A stretch of 64,000 nt of DNA from Pseudomonas alkylphenolica (GTDB lineage Bacteria; Pseudomonadota; Gammaproteobacteria; Pseudomonadales; Pseudomonadaceae): positions 2,597,501-2,661,500 of the forward strand of contig NZ_CP009048.1 in assembly GCF_000746525.1 (NCBI RefSeq), written 5' to 3'. Shown here in pieces: positions 25,506 to 34,201 of this stretch. The notes below the pieces were generated by a model. That model made no database searches, was not told the origin of the DNA, and saw only the letters and a program-made list of their open reading frames with translations. Position numbers and translations under genes: made by a program. Within the stretch, counting starts at the first letter, position 1. Each line of letters starts with the position of its first letter.

Positions 25506-25938
25506 CCGCGCACACTTGAATCCCGAGGCAATACGTCAGGTTACGAAGCAGAAATATTCGTATTTGATTTCTCAGCGTTGAAACACACACTCTCTCATTC
25601 GGCGCCAGGTTCGTGCTGGCGTCGGTTACCTGTCGCCTTCCTCAAGCGAATTTTGGGGAGTACGACGGGTGATTTTTTCGCCCGTTAACACAGCTGTTAT
25701 CCCCAGCACTCACTGAAGAATGGCGTTCTAGAGCGATCAGCGGAATACACCCGAGGCTGAATAAATCCGCTGACGGCATTTTGACGCGATACGGCGCTTC
25801 CCATTGAGATTTATTATGGTGTCGGATCGTTGACGTAGTGTCATTGTGCTCATAAGCTCAATTCAACAACGCAACAATCTTTCACCCGCCGCACGCTTTT
25901 GGTTTCTTTTTCTATACCAGGCCTTTCTGGAGGGGATT
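25506..25938. other. 433-base intergenic region, AT-richer than its surroundings
   Basis: No credible gene is present. A CGCCAG/CTGGCG hairpin at about 25602-25620 could end the upstream transcript. A CGGG/CCCG hairpin with a T-rich loop lies near 25661-25679. The final 90 bases are pyrimidine-rich and lead into the ribosome site of the small gene at 25939. A promoter for that gene probably lies here, but I cannot place it securely. Confidence 0.4.
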
Positions 25939-26115
25939 ATGCGCTCGACACTGTTGATCAAGTCGATTTTCCTGTTAGTGCTTATGAGTGGCGCGGCGGG
26001 GGCCGCCGATTCTTATATTAATAAAACAAGTGTCGTGCCAATCGGCACGGCGGGCTGGCTTTTTGCGTTTGCAGTGATTGGCTTTATTGCGGTCGCCAAC
26101 AGACGAAAAGTGTAA
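25939..26115 (+). CDS. 58-residue secreted peptide with a PEP-CTERM-like tail
   Basis: This tiny protein has an N-terminal signal peptide (LLIKSIFLLVLMSGAAGAA), only about twelve mature residues, then VVPIGTAGWLFAFAVIGFI followed by AVANRRKV. That tail has the tripartite layout of PEP-CTERM/VPxxx-CTERM sorting signals: a short proline motif, a transmembrane helix and a basic end. The ATG at 25939 follows GGAGGGGATT closely. Proteins with such tails are cut by an exosortase, and exosortase systems are tied to exopolysaccharide loci like this one. No exosortase is encoded in the window, and the proline motif (VPIG) is not canonical. It could instead be a plain two-helix membrane peptide. Confidence 0.6.
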   Translation: MRSTLLIKSIFLLVLMSGAAGAADSYINKTSVVPIGTAGWLFAFAVIGFIAVANRRKV

Positions 26116-26182
26116 GCGAAGTTAATGAGTATCACGATTAATACTATTGTATTAATACAGTGCCGCGACATTTGCTAACGGC

Positions 26183-26210
26183 TTGTTTATTCGCAAGCCA
26201 TTGCTATATT
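26183..26210 (+). promoter_or_regulatory. Probable sigma-70 promoter of the export operon
   Basis: TTGTTT and TATATT are separated by 16 bases. The implied start near 26217 falls just before a cluster of hairpins and about 155 bases before the export gene, giving it a long structured leader. Confidence 0.4.
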
Positions 26211-26222
26211 CCATTGGTCTGT

Positions 26223-26302
26223 CGCCTTCGGGCGCGCTGATCGAAGGACGCGGTACCGGCTTCGCGGAAGATCGAAGCCAGCGCAGCGGGTTGTAGGGCT
26301 GC
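26223..26302 (+). promoter_or_regulatory. Structured 5' leader of the polysaccharide export operon
   Basis: Three stems follow one another: CGCC-TTCG-GGCG (a UUCG tetraloop), an outer GCGCT/AGCGC stem enclosing GGCTTCG/CGAAGCC, and GCAGC/GCTGC. The region is non-coding and sits between the predicted promoter and the export gene start at 26372. It matches no riboswitch or JUMPstart/ops element that I can recognise. A regulatory leader is an inference from the fold alone. Confidence 0.4.
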
Positions 26303-26371
26303 GAAGAGAGCGAGAGTTTGTGTGCTGTTCTCAATTAGTGCTCATTTGGCCGCCTGGCCGGAGGGATCCTC

Positions 26372-26917
26372 ATGCTACGTTTGATGACGTCTGTGCTCTG
26401 CGTGCTGGTGGTCTGGTCGGGTGCTGGCAACGCGATCGAAAAAAATTCCCCTTATCTGCTCAATCCCGGCGACGTGGTGTCCATTTCCGTCTGGGGTGAT
26501 GAAAAACTGCAAGGGGAGGTCAGCGTGCTTCCCGATGGCAGTATCACCTTCCCTTTGGTAGGGCGCGTTGAGGTTGAAGGGCTTGATACCGCTGCCGTCG
26601 AAAAAACAGTCGCTGCCAAGCTCAAAGATTACCTCTCCGATCCAACCGTCAGTGTTGTCGTCAAAAACGCGGCCGGCAATCTGCTCTATGTAGAAGGCAA
26701 GGTGATCAAGCCAGGTCCGGTGCAGATGGCCGGCCCGACGGCGGTATTGCAGGCACTGAGCATGTCAGGGGGGCTGGACAAGTTCGCGGACAGAAGCGCC
26801 ATCAAGGTGGTCCGTGGCCAACAAATATTGCCCGTGAACTATAAAGATTTGATTTCCGGGCGCGATATGTCTACCAATATCCAGCTCCAGGCCGGCGATA
26901 CGCTGGTCGTACCTTAA
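26372..26917 (+). CDS. Polysaccharide export protein (Wza/SLBB family, short form)
   Basis: This 181-residue periplasmic or outer-membrane protein has a signal peptide (MLRLMTSVLCVLVVWSGAG) without a lipobox cysteine. A Poly_export domain follows (YLLNPGDVVSISVWGDEKLQ...VLPDGSITFPLVGRVEVEG), then one SLBB-like beta-grasp (LLYVEGKVIKPGPVQM). It is about half the length of E. coli Wza and resembles the short exporters found with exosortase-linked loci. It should form part of the exit channel for the polymer, together with the adjacent barrel. GGAGGG precedes the start. It is the first gene of a tight four-gene export block. Confidence 0.85.
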   Translation: MLRLMTSVLCVLVVWSGAGNAIEKNSPYLLNPGDVVSISVWGDEKLQGEVSVLPDGSITFPLVGRVEVEGLDTAAVEKTVAAKLKDYLSDPTVSVVVKNAAGNLLYVEGKVIKPGPVQMAGPTAVLQALSMSGGLDKFADRSAIKVVRGQQILPVNYKDLISGRDMSTNIQLQAGDTLVVP

Positions 26918-26942
26918 CTTGCCTGACCGAATAAGAATTACA

Positions 26943-28061
26943 GTGCCTCTATTGCGAATAACCGGCGTAGCCACAGCATTCTTGATCCTGCCGTATTCGG
27001 GCATGGTCCAAGCCTCCACCTGGCAGTCCTCGGCAGCATTGCCGACCACTGTCGAATACGACAGCAACCCGTTGCTCTTGACGTCTGGGGAGGAGGGTGT
27101 GACGCGTACGATCATCGCCCCCGACTACAGCCTCGTCGGCACCTTCGATCGCGACCAGTTGCGCCTGGGGCTCGGGGTGCGGGTGCTGCGCTCGTCTGAC
27201 ACGGATGTCGTCGATAACCGTGAGGACCCCAATGTGATTCTGGGTTGGCAGCGCGAGACCGAAACGGGCGGTTATGGTCTGTCGGCGCAATACAATGAAA
27301 GTTCGACACTGTCTTCTGCTGTTCAGGACACCGGCGTGGTCACCACCACCGATGGCACGCAGAAGCTGTATGTGCTGACAGGGAACTGGAATCGCGCGCT
27401 GACTGAGCGCAGCACCTTGTCCAACGAAACCAAGTACTCCAGCGCCAGCTACGACATCGATACGCTCACCGATTATGAAGAGCTTGCGACGGTTCTGACC
27501 TGGACCTACGCCTGGAGTGAGCGTACCGATCTGTACACCGGCATTGGTGCCAAGCGCTATGAGCCGGAGGATGAAACCCTGGCGAGTGCCTCGAATAGCT
27601 ACACCCCGGTAGTCGGGTTGAAGCACCAGTTCTCCGAGCGTCTGCAGGGCGATGTACACCTGGGCGTCAATGAAGTTTCCGGTGACGGTGGTGGTCGCCG
27701 CGGGGAGGGCGGGCTTTCTCTTTACTACACGGGGGAGCGAACCGGTTTGAGTCTCGATGCCGAACGCAGCACTGTCGCCAGCGCCGAGGGTGGTTTCACC
27801 GAGGTCGATTCGGTGCGCGGTGGCTGGAGCTACGCGGTCAACGAGACCAGTCGTGTCGGCCTTGATGCGGCCTGGCAAGACAGTAAAGGGCAAACGCCAA
27901 ACACGTTGCAAACTTACGGCGCCTGGGCGAGTCGAGAACTTTCGCCTTTTTGCGATCTGCGCCTATCGTTGATGTACAAGGAACGCCAGCAAGACGGTTT
28001 GCCAGATGCTGTAGGCACGATCATTGGTATGACCCTGACCTATAGATTTCCCGACCTCTGA
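26943..28061 (+). CDS. Outer-membrane beta-barrel protein of the export block
   Basis: A signal peptide ending in VQA-S is followed by alternating beta strands rich in aromatic and charged residues (YGLSAQYNESSTLS; RTDLYTGIGAKRYEPE) and a C-terminal strand ending in MTLTYRF. This is the outer-membrane barrel type often encoded between exporter and chain-length genes. The start is uncertain: GTG at 26943 has a weak AAGAA site, while TTG at 26919 gives eight more residues and no site. The barrel likely partners with the short export protein for polymer secretion. Confidence 0.75.
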   Translation: MPLLRITGVATAFLILPYSGMVQASTWQSSAALPTTVEYDSNPLLLTSGEEGVTRTIIAPDYSLVGTFDRDQLRLGLGVRVLRSSDTDVVDNREDPNVILGWQRETETGGYGLSAQYNESSTLSSAVQDTGVVTTTDGTQKLYVLTGNWNRALTERSTLSNETKYSSASYDIDTLTDYEELATVLTWTYAWSERTDLYTGIGAKRYEPEDETLASASNSYTPVVGLKHQFSERLQGDVHLGVNEVSGDGGGRRGEGGLSLYYTGERTGLSLDAERSTVASAEGGFTEVDSVRGGWSYAVNETSRVGLDAAWQDSKGQTPNTLQTYGAWASRELSPFCDLRLSLMYKERQQDGLPDAVGTIIGMTLTYRFPDL

Positions 28062-28081
28062 ACTTCGGCAGAGTGGCCCCT

Positions 28082-29644
28082 ATGAAATCTGAATACGAGC
28101 TGTCCCTCAATGATTACATAGCCATTATCAAGGACCGGGCCCTGCTGTTGGGGGTGAGTATCGTGGTCATTCTTGCGGTGACCGCTGTGGTCGCGGTTAC
28201 CGTCCCGCCGATCTATCAGTCGACCGGCACCATTCTGGTGGAATCGCAGCAGATTTCCCCGGAGCTGGTGTCGGCGAACAACAACAGTTATGCCGATGAA
28301 CGTATTGAAGTCATTCGCCAGCGGGTAATGACCCGCGAGAACCTGCTGCGGATCATCGACAAGTACAACCTGTTTGCCGACAAGGGCGGGCGCTTCAGCG
28401 AGTTCGACAAGATCGACCTGATGCGCAATTCAATTGTTGTGGCCACGCTCAGTACCTTCATCAAAGGGCGTGGCGAGGCGACGGTTGCCTTCAACGTGTC
28501 GTTTGAGCACAAGCGCCCGGAGGTTGCCAAAGAGGTTGCCAACGAACTGGTCACGCTGTTTCTCAATGAGAACATCAAGCAGCGCACCGAGCGTGCCAGC
28601 GAAACCACCGTGTTCCTGACCCAGGAAGCAAACAAGCTGGGCGCCGAGCTGGCCAGCCTGGAAAACCAGCTGGCCGACTTCAAGCAAACCCATGCCAACG
28701 CCTTGCCCGAGCATCAGGCGTTGCGCATGGGGATGTTGTCACGTTCGGAACTGGAGTTCAGGGAAGTCGACCGCGACTACAAAACGGCGCAGGAAGAGCT
28801 GCGTTATCTCGAGCTTGAGTTGTCTGCTGCCAATGCCGGCCTGACCTCCAAGGCAGAAGGCGCCAAATCCACTGTTGATCAGCTTCAGGACTTGCCCAGC
28901 CTCAAGGCCGAGTACACCAGGCTGTTGACCCGATACACCGACGCGCACCCGGATGTGGTTGCCGTCAAACGCAAGATTCAGGCGCTCGAAGCCTCTGGCG
29001 TACGTGGCACTCGGGCTTCTACGGAAAGCCTGGACGTTGCCCGGGTCCGTACCCGGATTGGCGCTGCGCAGGAACGTATCGCTTCACTGGCCGAGCAAAA
29101 GCGCGAACTGGTGAAGAAGATGGAAGGCTACGAGGCGGAAATTCTTGAAGCGCCGCAAGTCGAGCGCGGCCTGGTCACCTTGATGCGTGATCACGACAAC
29201 GCCCGCAAGAAGTATGAGGAAATCCGCGCCAAGGAAATGGGGGCGAAGATTACCGAAAGCCTGGAACAGGAGAACAAAGCCGAACGCTTTGTGCTGCTGG
29301 AGCCGCCGATGATGCCGGAGAAACCGGAGAAACCGAACCGCAAGAAAATTGCTGCGCTGGGCCTGGTACTGGCGCCAGCAGGTGGTGCAGCGCTGGTGAT
29401 GCTCCTGGAATTGTTGAATCAGCGCGTACGCGGTGTAGGGGCCCTGGAGAGCGTAGTGGGCCGGCGCGTGCTGGTGGCCATTCCCTACATTCCTACACAG
29501 GCAGATCTGGCGCAGCGCAAGAAGTGGCGAATGCTGCTGCTTCTCGCCGGCCTGGTGCTGATGGCTATGCTGTTGGTGTTGGTGCACGTGTTCTACATGC
29601 CTTTGGATCTTCTGCTATTTAAAGCTATGGCTAGATTTGAATAG
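28082..29644 (+). CDS. Polysaccharide chain-length determinant (Wzz/GumC-like)
   Basis: This 520-residue inner-membrane protein has the Wzz layout. A first membrane helix (about residues 18-42, ALLLGVSIVVILAVTAVVAV) precedes a long periplasmic coiled coil (residues 150-380, with a GNVR-type region near LVTLMRDHDNARKKYEEI). A proline-rich PPMMPEKPEKPNRKK segment leads to C-terminal membrane helices near 420-440 and 475-500. It sets polymer length and contacts the kinase encoded next. The ATG at 28082 was chosen over a GTG three codons upstream. The kinase gene follows after 11 bases. Confidence 0.85.
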   Translation: MKSEYELSLNDYIAIIKDRALLLGVSIVVILAVTAVVAVTVPPIYQSTGTILVESQQISPELVSANNNSYADERIEVIRQRVMTRENLLRIIDKYNLFADKGGRFSEFDKIDLMRNSIVVATLSTFIKGRGEATVAFNVSFEHKRPEVAKEVANELVTLFLNENIKQRTERASETTVFLTQEANKLGAELASLENQLADFKQTHANALPEHQALRMGMLSRSELEFREVDRDYKTAQEELRYLELELSAANAGLTSKAEGAKSTVDQLQDLPSLKAEYTRLLTRYTDAHPDVVAVKRKIQALEASGVRGTRASTESLDVARVRTRIGAAQERIASLAEQKRELVKKMEGYEAEILEAPQVERGLVTLMRDHDNARKKYEEIRAKEMGAKITESLEQENKAERFVLLEPPMMPEKPEKPNRKKIAALGLVLAPAGGAALVMLLELLNQRVRGVGALESVVGRRVLVAIPYIPTQADLAQRKKWRMLLLLAGLVLMAMLLVLVHVFYMPLDLLLFKAMARFE

Positions 29645-29655
29645 GGAAAGCAGTG

Positions 29656-30462
29656 ATGGACAGGATCACCTCGGTTTTTGGAAAGAATATTCATCAGGTC
29701 AACCCGGATGCCGCGCCGGCAGCGGACGCCCCGCCGCTGGCCGGGCAACCGGAAGTACCCGGTCAGTTCGATTATGTGCAAACCAGGGTCGTGCCGTTGC
29801 GCGCAGAGCACCTGGAACGCCATCGGATTGTGGCTTACAACAAGAACTCGAACCTGAGTACGTCGTTCGACCTGCTGCGCACGCAGGTGCTGCAGACGAT
29901 GGAAGAGAATGGCTGGCGCACGCTCGCTATTACCTCGCCAACGCCGGAAGCGGGCAAGACGGTGTTGGCCATCAACCTGGCAATGAGTATTGCCCATCAC
30001 ACCACCAAAACGGCGTTGCTGGTGGACTTTGACTTGCGTCGGCCAAGAGTCGGCGCCAGCCTGGGGCTTTCGATGGAAAAGTCGCTCAATGAGCTGCTGT
30101 CCAACAAGGCCGGGTTGGAGGAAGTCATGGTCAACCCGACATTGCCACGCTTTGTGGTGCTGCCGACACGCGAACCCATTCCACTCTCTACCGAGCTGCT
30201 GTCATCCCCCAAGGTCAGCAACCTGATCAGCGAGCTGCGCGAGCGCTACGATTCGCGTATCTGCATTTTCGATTTGCCGCCCTTGTTGAGTTCCGACGAC
30301 GCCATCAACGTACTGCCCAAGTTCGACTGTGTGCTGCTGGTGGTGGCTAACGGTGCGAACAACAAGAAAGAGATCGAAGACTGCATGTACCATCTGGCGA
30401 CGGCCAATCTGATCGGTACGGTATTGAACAAGGCGGGGCCGCAACCGCGCTCTTACTATTAG
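29656..30462 (+). CDS. CpsD/CapB-type tyrosine autokinase (BY-kinase ATPase)
   Basis: This 268-residue cytoplasmic ATPase works with the chain-length protein encoded just upstream. It has a P-loop variant (SPTPEAGKT), a Walker A' motif (ALLVDFDLRRP) and a Walker B strand (ICIFDLPPLL). The protein ends in RSYY, so only two C-terminal tyrosines are present, not the usual cluster; they may be the phosphorylation sites. The separate kinase and chain-length genes follow the Gram-positive or exosortase-locus pattern and not the fused Wzc pattern. ATG at 29656 follows GGGAAAG. Confidence 0.8.
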   Translation: MDRITSVFGKNIHQVNPDAAPAADAPPLAGQPEVPGQFDYVQTRVVPLRAEHLERHRIVAYNKNSNLSTSFDLLRTQVLQTMEENGWRTLAITSPTPEAGKTVLAINLAMSIAHHTTKTALLVDFDLRRPRVGASLGLSMEKSLNELLSNKAGLEEVMVNPTLPRFVVLPTREPIPLSTELLSSPKVSNLISELRERYDSRICIFDLPPLLSSDDAINVLPKFDCVLLVVANGANNKKEIEDCMYHLATANLIGTVLNKAGPQPRSYY

Positions 30463-30482
30463 TTAGTAAGTAAAAGCTAAAC

Positions 30483-30559
30483 CCGGTGGGAGCGGGCTTG
30501 CCCCGCGATGCGATGTGACTGATCGCACGCAATCGCGGGGCAAGCCCGCTCCCCACCGG
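30483..30559. repeat. REP palindrome pair between the export block and galE
   Basis: CCGGTGGGAGCGGGCTTGCC and its near-perfect reverse complement (one extra C on the right arm) enclose 22 bases. The pair separates the convergent kinase and galE genes and may serve as terminator for both. Confidence 0.85.
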
Positions 30560-30577
30560 GGGGGGTATAAGGCGGTG

Positions 30578-30700
30578 TCAGTGCCAGGGATACTGCTGTT
30601 CCCAGTGCCAGGCATGGCTCACGATCTGTTTGAGCGATGCAAATTGCGGCTGCCAGCCCAGCACAGCCTTGGCCTTGCTGGCATCCGCCACGGGTCCCCA
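30578..30700 (-). pseudogene. Displaced original 3' end of galE
   Basis: Read in the frame ending at 30578-30580, this stretch encodes VADASKAKAVLGWQPQF and then a segment ending WHWEQQYPWH, the standard GalE C-terminus. It is out of frame with the main galE reading frame, from which it is separated by an apparent loss of about ten bases near 30700. Confidence 0.75.
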
Positions 30701-31530
30701 GCGCGGCGCGGGGCGTCATGGGTGATGATCTGGCGACCGGTCACGGCACAGGCGGCATCGATCACTTGCTGTACAGAAAACCCCAGACCATTGCCCAGGT
30801 TGAACGCCGTGCTTGCGCCGCCGGCCAATAGATAGTCCACGGCCAGCGAGTGTGCCGAAACCAGGTCGGCGACGTGGACATAGTCACGAATACAGGTGCC
30901 GTCGGGTGTGTCGTAATCACGGCCAAAAACAGTGACATCGTTGCGCCGCCCGGAAGCGGCCTGCAAGATCAAAGGCAACAGGTGGGTTTCTGGTTCATGG
31001 CATTCGCCCAACTCTCCCTCAGGGTCTGCTCCGGCGGCATTGAAGTAGCGTAAGCAGACTGATTTCAGCCCGTATGCGCGGTCGAAGTCCTCGAGTATCT
31101 GTTCCACCATCCACTTGCTGCGTCCATAGGGGTTGATTGCCGCCTTGGGGTGCCCTTCGTCGATCGGGACATACTGCGGGTCGCCATAGACGGCTGCACT
31201 CGAAGAAAATATCAGTGTGCTGATCCCGGCACGGACCATGGCCTGTAGCAGGGTCAGGGTAGCCGCCACATTGTTCTGGTAGTACTTGGCAGGGTCAGTG
31301 ACAGACTCGCTTACCTGGATGAAGGAAGCGAAGTGGAAGACCGCATCGAAAGAGTACTCGGCGAACAGAGCATCCAGTGCATGGGCATCCGCGATATTCA
31401 GTACGACCCATTTGATGCCTGGGCCGGCAGGGGAAATGTCTGCGACCACCACGTCATGACCGGCACCTGAAAGGTGCTTGACCATGTGCGAACCGATATA
31501 GCCTGCGCCGCCGACAACCAAAAACTTCAT
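30619..31530 (-). CDS. galE: UDP-glucose 4-epimerase with frameshifted C-terminus
   Basis: GalE interconverts UDP-glucose and UDP-galactose, supplying sugars for the polymer. The short-chain dehydrogenase fold is clear: GGAGYIGSHM nucleotide loop, SSSAAVYG, the catalytic Y-x3-K in NPYGRSKW, and CIRDYVHVADL. The first 270 or so residues are normal. After APRRAGDP the reading frame leaves the family sequence and ends after about 24 unrelated residues. The expected ending (VADASKAKAVLGW...QQYPWH) is present in another frame down to a stop at 30578. A deletion of about ten bases would explain this. The truncated product may be inactive. The gene ends the leftward arm and starts 68 bases after the hydrolase gene stop. 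Confidence 0.8.
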   Translation of the reverse strand: MKFLVVGGAGYIGSHMVKHLSGAGHDVVVADISPAGPGIKWVVLNIADAHALDALFAEYSFDAVFHFASFIQVSESVTDPAKYYQNNVAATLTLLQAMVRAGISTLIFSSSAAVYGDPQYVPIDEGHPKAAINPYGRSKWMVEQILEDFDRAYGLKSVCLRYFNAAGADPEGELGECHEPETHLLPLILQAASGRRNDVTVFGRDYDTPDGTCIRDYVHVADLVSAHSLAVDYLLAGGASTAFNLGNGLGFSVQQVIDAACAVTGRQIITHDAPRRAGDPWRMPARPRLCWAGSRNLHRSNRS

Positions 31531-31598
31531 CCAAACCTCCTGGCATCTGTTGGTGCGCGAACGGTGCGGTCAGTTTTGACTGTAGAAGGCGAAATGGC

Positions 31599-34196
31599 CT
31601 ATTTCAAGAACAGCCAGTTGGACATTTGCTTGCCGTCGAAGGTGATCAGGTAACGCCCATCCTGGTAGGTCGCGGTAAGCGCTTTCATGGGCCCGCGTGC
31701 CTGGTAGCCGAACAGTTTCAAGCCAGCAGGTGCTTTGATGCTCAGGCTGCCTTCCAGGGGTTCGACATTAAAAGGCGTCATGTCATCCGCTTTCGGCACC
31801 GCCCGGGTGCCCAGTGAAATCAGCAGCTCCCGCGATTGGCTGAGCGGCTTCGCATCAAGGCTTTGCACCACGACACTGGCGTAGGCGGTTTTCACCTGGA
31901 CCTGAATGTCTGCGAGGCTGATCGAGTTGCCACCCAGCCAGCCGGTGGCGGCTTGGGTCAGTGGTGTGTCGATGGTGTAGAGGCCTTGTTGCCAGTTGCG
32001 CTTGAGTTCACCGGTGTCGCTGGTGGACTCGCTGGCGCCGACGTCCAGTAGCGACTGACCCGGGTCATGCAACACCTGCGCTTGTGGGGTGTTGGTGCCT
32101 GGCTGTAGCCACGGCAGCTCGGTTGTTTCGGGCATGGCGATTTGCAGTTTGCCTTTCTCGATGGCGGTACGCAGCAGCACCGAGTTGTTCGCGGTGATCG
32201 GTTGGTTGAACAGGGTGTCGGGTGTCGGTGCGAAGACATAGCGGGTGGTGGCTTCGTGGACATCGGCGCGACGGTACAGCAAGGCCGCAGCGGGGAGGGT
32301 GGCGATCATCGCCGGGTCGTTGTAGGCGTTCCAGTTGCCCGTCCTTATCCACCCGGCGTCGAAGGCTTGCTGGCTGTAGGCATACTGCATCAGCGCATCC
32401 CAGCCCTGGTGGCTGGCGGTACCGGCAACATACAGCGGCAGAGAATGGCGGTCGGGGGTGGGGAAGGGTTCGGTGTTCCACTCGGTGACCGTCAGTGGCT
32501 TGCCCACGACCTGGCCTGCGGCGAGCCAGTTGATCATGCTGTCGCTGGTCAGCGGGTTCTTCTCCAGCTGGCCTGCGCCACCGTAGCTGTGGGCGTCGAT
32601 CACGTCGCCTGCAGTGAGGGCTGGCAAGGCACTCAGCCCGTTACCACCCCAGGTGCTGGTGGTGGCGATGGGTACCTTCACCCCGATACTGCGCAGGTGC
32701 TCGATCATATCGACGTTGAAGCGCCGCTCCAGATCGTTGAGAAACAGTTTCGACGGGCCATACTCCCAGGCCCGCCAGGTTTGTCCGGCCGAAAGGTTGT
32801 GGCGGTTGGCGAAGGCCCTGGCCTCATCCATGTAGAGCTTGCTGTGCTTGGGTACATCCTTGTCCGGCAACAGGATATTGCCAAAGTGCTGGGTGATGTC
32901 GTTTTCGTTGGTGATCAATACCGCCGCTATCGCCGGATCGTCTTTATAGGCAAGGCCGGTGAAAGCGTTTACATGGGTCAGGTAATCCTCGGCAAAGCGC
33001 TTCATGGCCTGCTGGAGCGTGATGTTCACATAGGCATAGCCTTTGAGGCCGGCTCTACCCTGGTCCTGTGGCAGCTCCTGGAACGCGTAGATGTTGTCGT
33101 TGGCAGTGAGGGCGCGTTCCACGTGCATGTCGAGCCAGACATAAATGCCTTCGTCTTTGAGGCACTTGATCCACCAGTCGATTTTCTTCAGCGATGCAGC
33201 GCTCAGCTGTTGGGTATCCTCGATGGCGTCAGCCTTGCCAAACATGTTCGGACTGACCCATGGCGAGTCATGGTGGTGCAGGCGCACGAGATTGAAGCCC
33301 AGTGCCGACAGGCGTTTGGCCTGTTGTCTGATCTCTTCGTCGGATGTATTGAAGATCGCATAGGCCGACACGTTGGTGCCCCAGAAGCGCGCCGGGGTGT
33401 TATCGGCAAACAGCAGCTGTTCGCCGGCGGCTTTGACGAAGCCGCGCTTGCCGGCCGGTTTTTCTGGCGCATTGAGAAATGACAGATCGACCGGCGAGGT
33501 TCGCCAGTCGAGCTGGCCGTCTGGCCATGTGGCGGGGTCTGTCAGGCCGAAACGTTCACTCGGGGTCTGGCCCAGGGCAATGTCACCAGTCAGGTTCAAC
33601 ACCGCTTTGATCTGCTGGCGACCGGCAGGGATGGAGCCCTTGTAGAAGAACGCACGTACTTGGGCACTGTTGCCCTGCTCGAAATACACCTTCGCCAGCG
33701 CTGGTTCGAAGCGCATCTCGAGGCGCCGGCCCTGGCTTTTTCCCCAGGACCAGCCGCGATTGTCGGGTAACAGCACAGGATCCCCCATTTCCCCGGCAAT
33801 CAGCTCCGGGTCGAATTGAAAAACGATGCCGCCGCCCTCAACGTTCGACTTCTGGCTATGTGCATTGAGGTCGAAGGTCCAGGTCAACGTCTGCGACGAC
33901 TGCTTCTGGATATCGGCCTGCAGATCGAAGTCCAGGCTTTTGTTGCTGCCCGACAGCGTATAGCGGTAGGGCGCATTGACCTTGAACACAGTGGGAAAAC
34001 CCGTCCAGCCCCAGTCGGCGGCCCAGAAGTCGAATCTGGAAACCATCGCCGGACCACCGCCGCGGGTCAGCACCGGAAGGCCATTTTGCTCTTCTACACT
34101 GACGGTCCAGTCGCTTGCCCCGCTGGCCAGCGGCAAGATGGCCAGGCAAACGAATGCCGAAGCCCGCAGGAAGGGGCGCAGAGCACGTGAGGTCAT
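31599..34196 (-). CDS. Secreted glycoside hydrolase of the exopolysaccharide locus
   Basis: This protein of about 865 residues has a signal peptide, an N-terminal beta domain, a central TIM barrel of the cellulase/GH5-like clan and a C-terminal beta domain. The barrel starts at FWGTNVSAYAIF, continues through NLVRLHHHDSPW and DMHVERA, and carries the likely acid/base glutamate in ITNENDI and the nucleophile in VTEWNTEPF. Hydrolases of this kind in matrix loci (PslG, PelA, AlgL analogues) trim polymer in the periplasm or aid release. The ATG at 34196 has an AGG site seven bases upstream; an ATG at 34202 overlaps the stop of the upstream ligase gene as TAATG. Exact GH family is not certain. Confidence 0.75.
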   Translation of the reverse strand: MTSRALRPFLRASAFVCLAILPLASGASDWTVSVEEQNGLPVLTRGGGPAMVSRFDFWAADWGWTGFPTVFKVNAPYRYTLSGSNKSLDFDLQADIQKQSSQTLTWTFDLNAHSQKSNVEGGGIVFQFDPELIAGEMGDPVLLPDNRGWSWGKSQGRRLEMRFEPALAKVYFEQGNSAQVRAFFYKGSIPAGRQQIKAVLNLTGDIALGQTPSERFGLTDPATWPDGQLDWRTSPVDLSFLNAPEKPAGKRGFVKAAGEQLLFADNTPARFWGTNVSAYAIFNTSDEEIRQQAKRLSALGFNLVRLHHHDSPWVSPNMFGKADAIEDTQQLSAASLKKIDWWIKCLKDEGIYVWLDMHVERALTANDNIYAFQELPQDQGRAGLKGYAYVNITLQQAMKRFAEDYLTHVNAFTGLAYKDDPAIAAVLITNENDITQHFGNILLPDKDVPKHSKLYMDEARAFANRHNLSAGQTWRAWEYGPSKLFLNDLERRFNVDMIEHLRSIGVKVPIATTSTWGGNGLSALPALTAGDVIDAHSYGGAGQLEKNPLTSDSMINWLAAGQVVGKPLTVTEWNTEPFPTPDRHSLPLYVAGTASHQGWDALMQYAYSQQAFDAGWIRTGNWNAYNDPAMIATLPAAALLYRRADVHEATTRYVFAPTPDTLFNQPITANNSVLLRTAIEKGKLQIAMPETTELPWLQPGTNTPQAQVLHDPGQSLLDVGASESTSDTGELKRNWQQGLYTIDTPLTQAATGWLGGNSISLADIQVQVKTAYASVVVQSLDAKPLSQSRELLISLGTRAVPKADDMTPFNVEPLEGSLSIKAPAGLKLFGYQARGPMKALTATYQDGRYLITFDGKQMSNWLFLK

Positions 34197-34201
34197 TGAC
34201 A

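Noticed and set aside
26245..26262. JUMPstart/ops element before the export operon
   Set aside because: GCGGTACCGGCT only loosely resembles GGCGGTAGCNT, with mismatches in the conserved core.
30541..30570. Run of G residues near 30558-30566 as the cause of the galE frameshift
   Set aside because: The run lies downstream of the recovered galE stop; the frame changes near 30700.
32142..33482. A 446-codon plus-strand open frame over the glycoside hydrolase
   Set aside because: It is antisense to the hydrolase catalytic barrel and has no recognisable domain.
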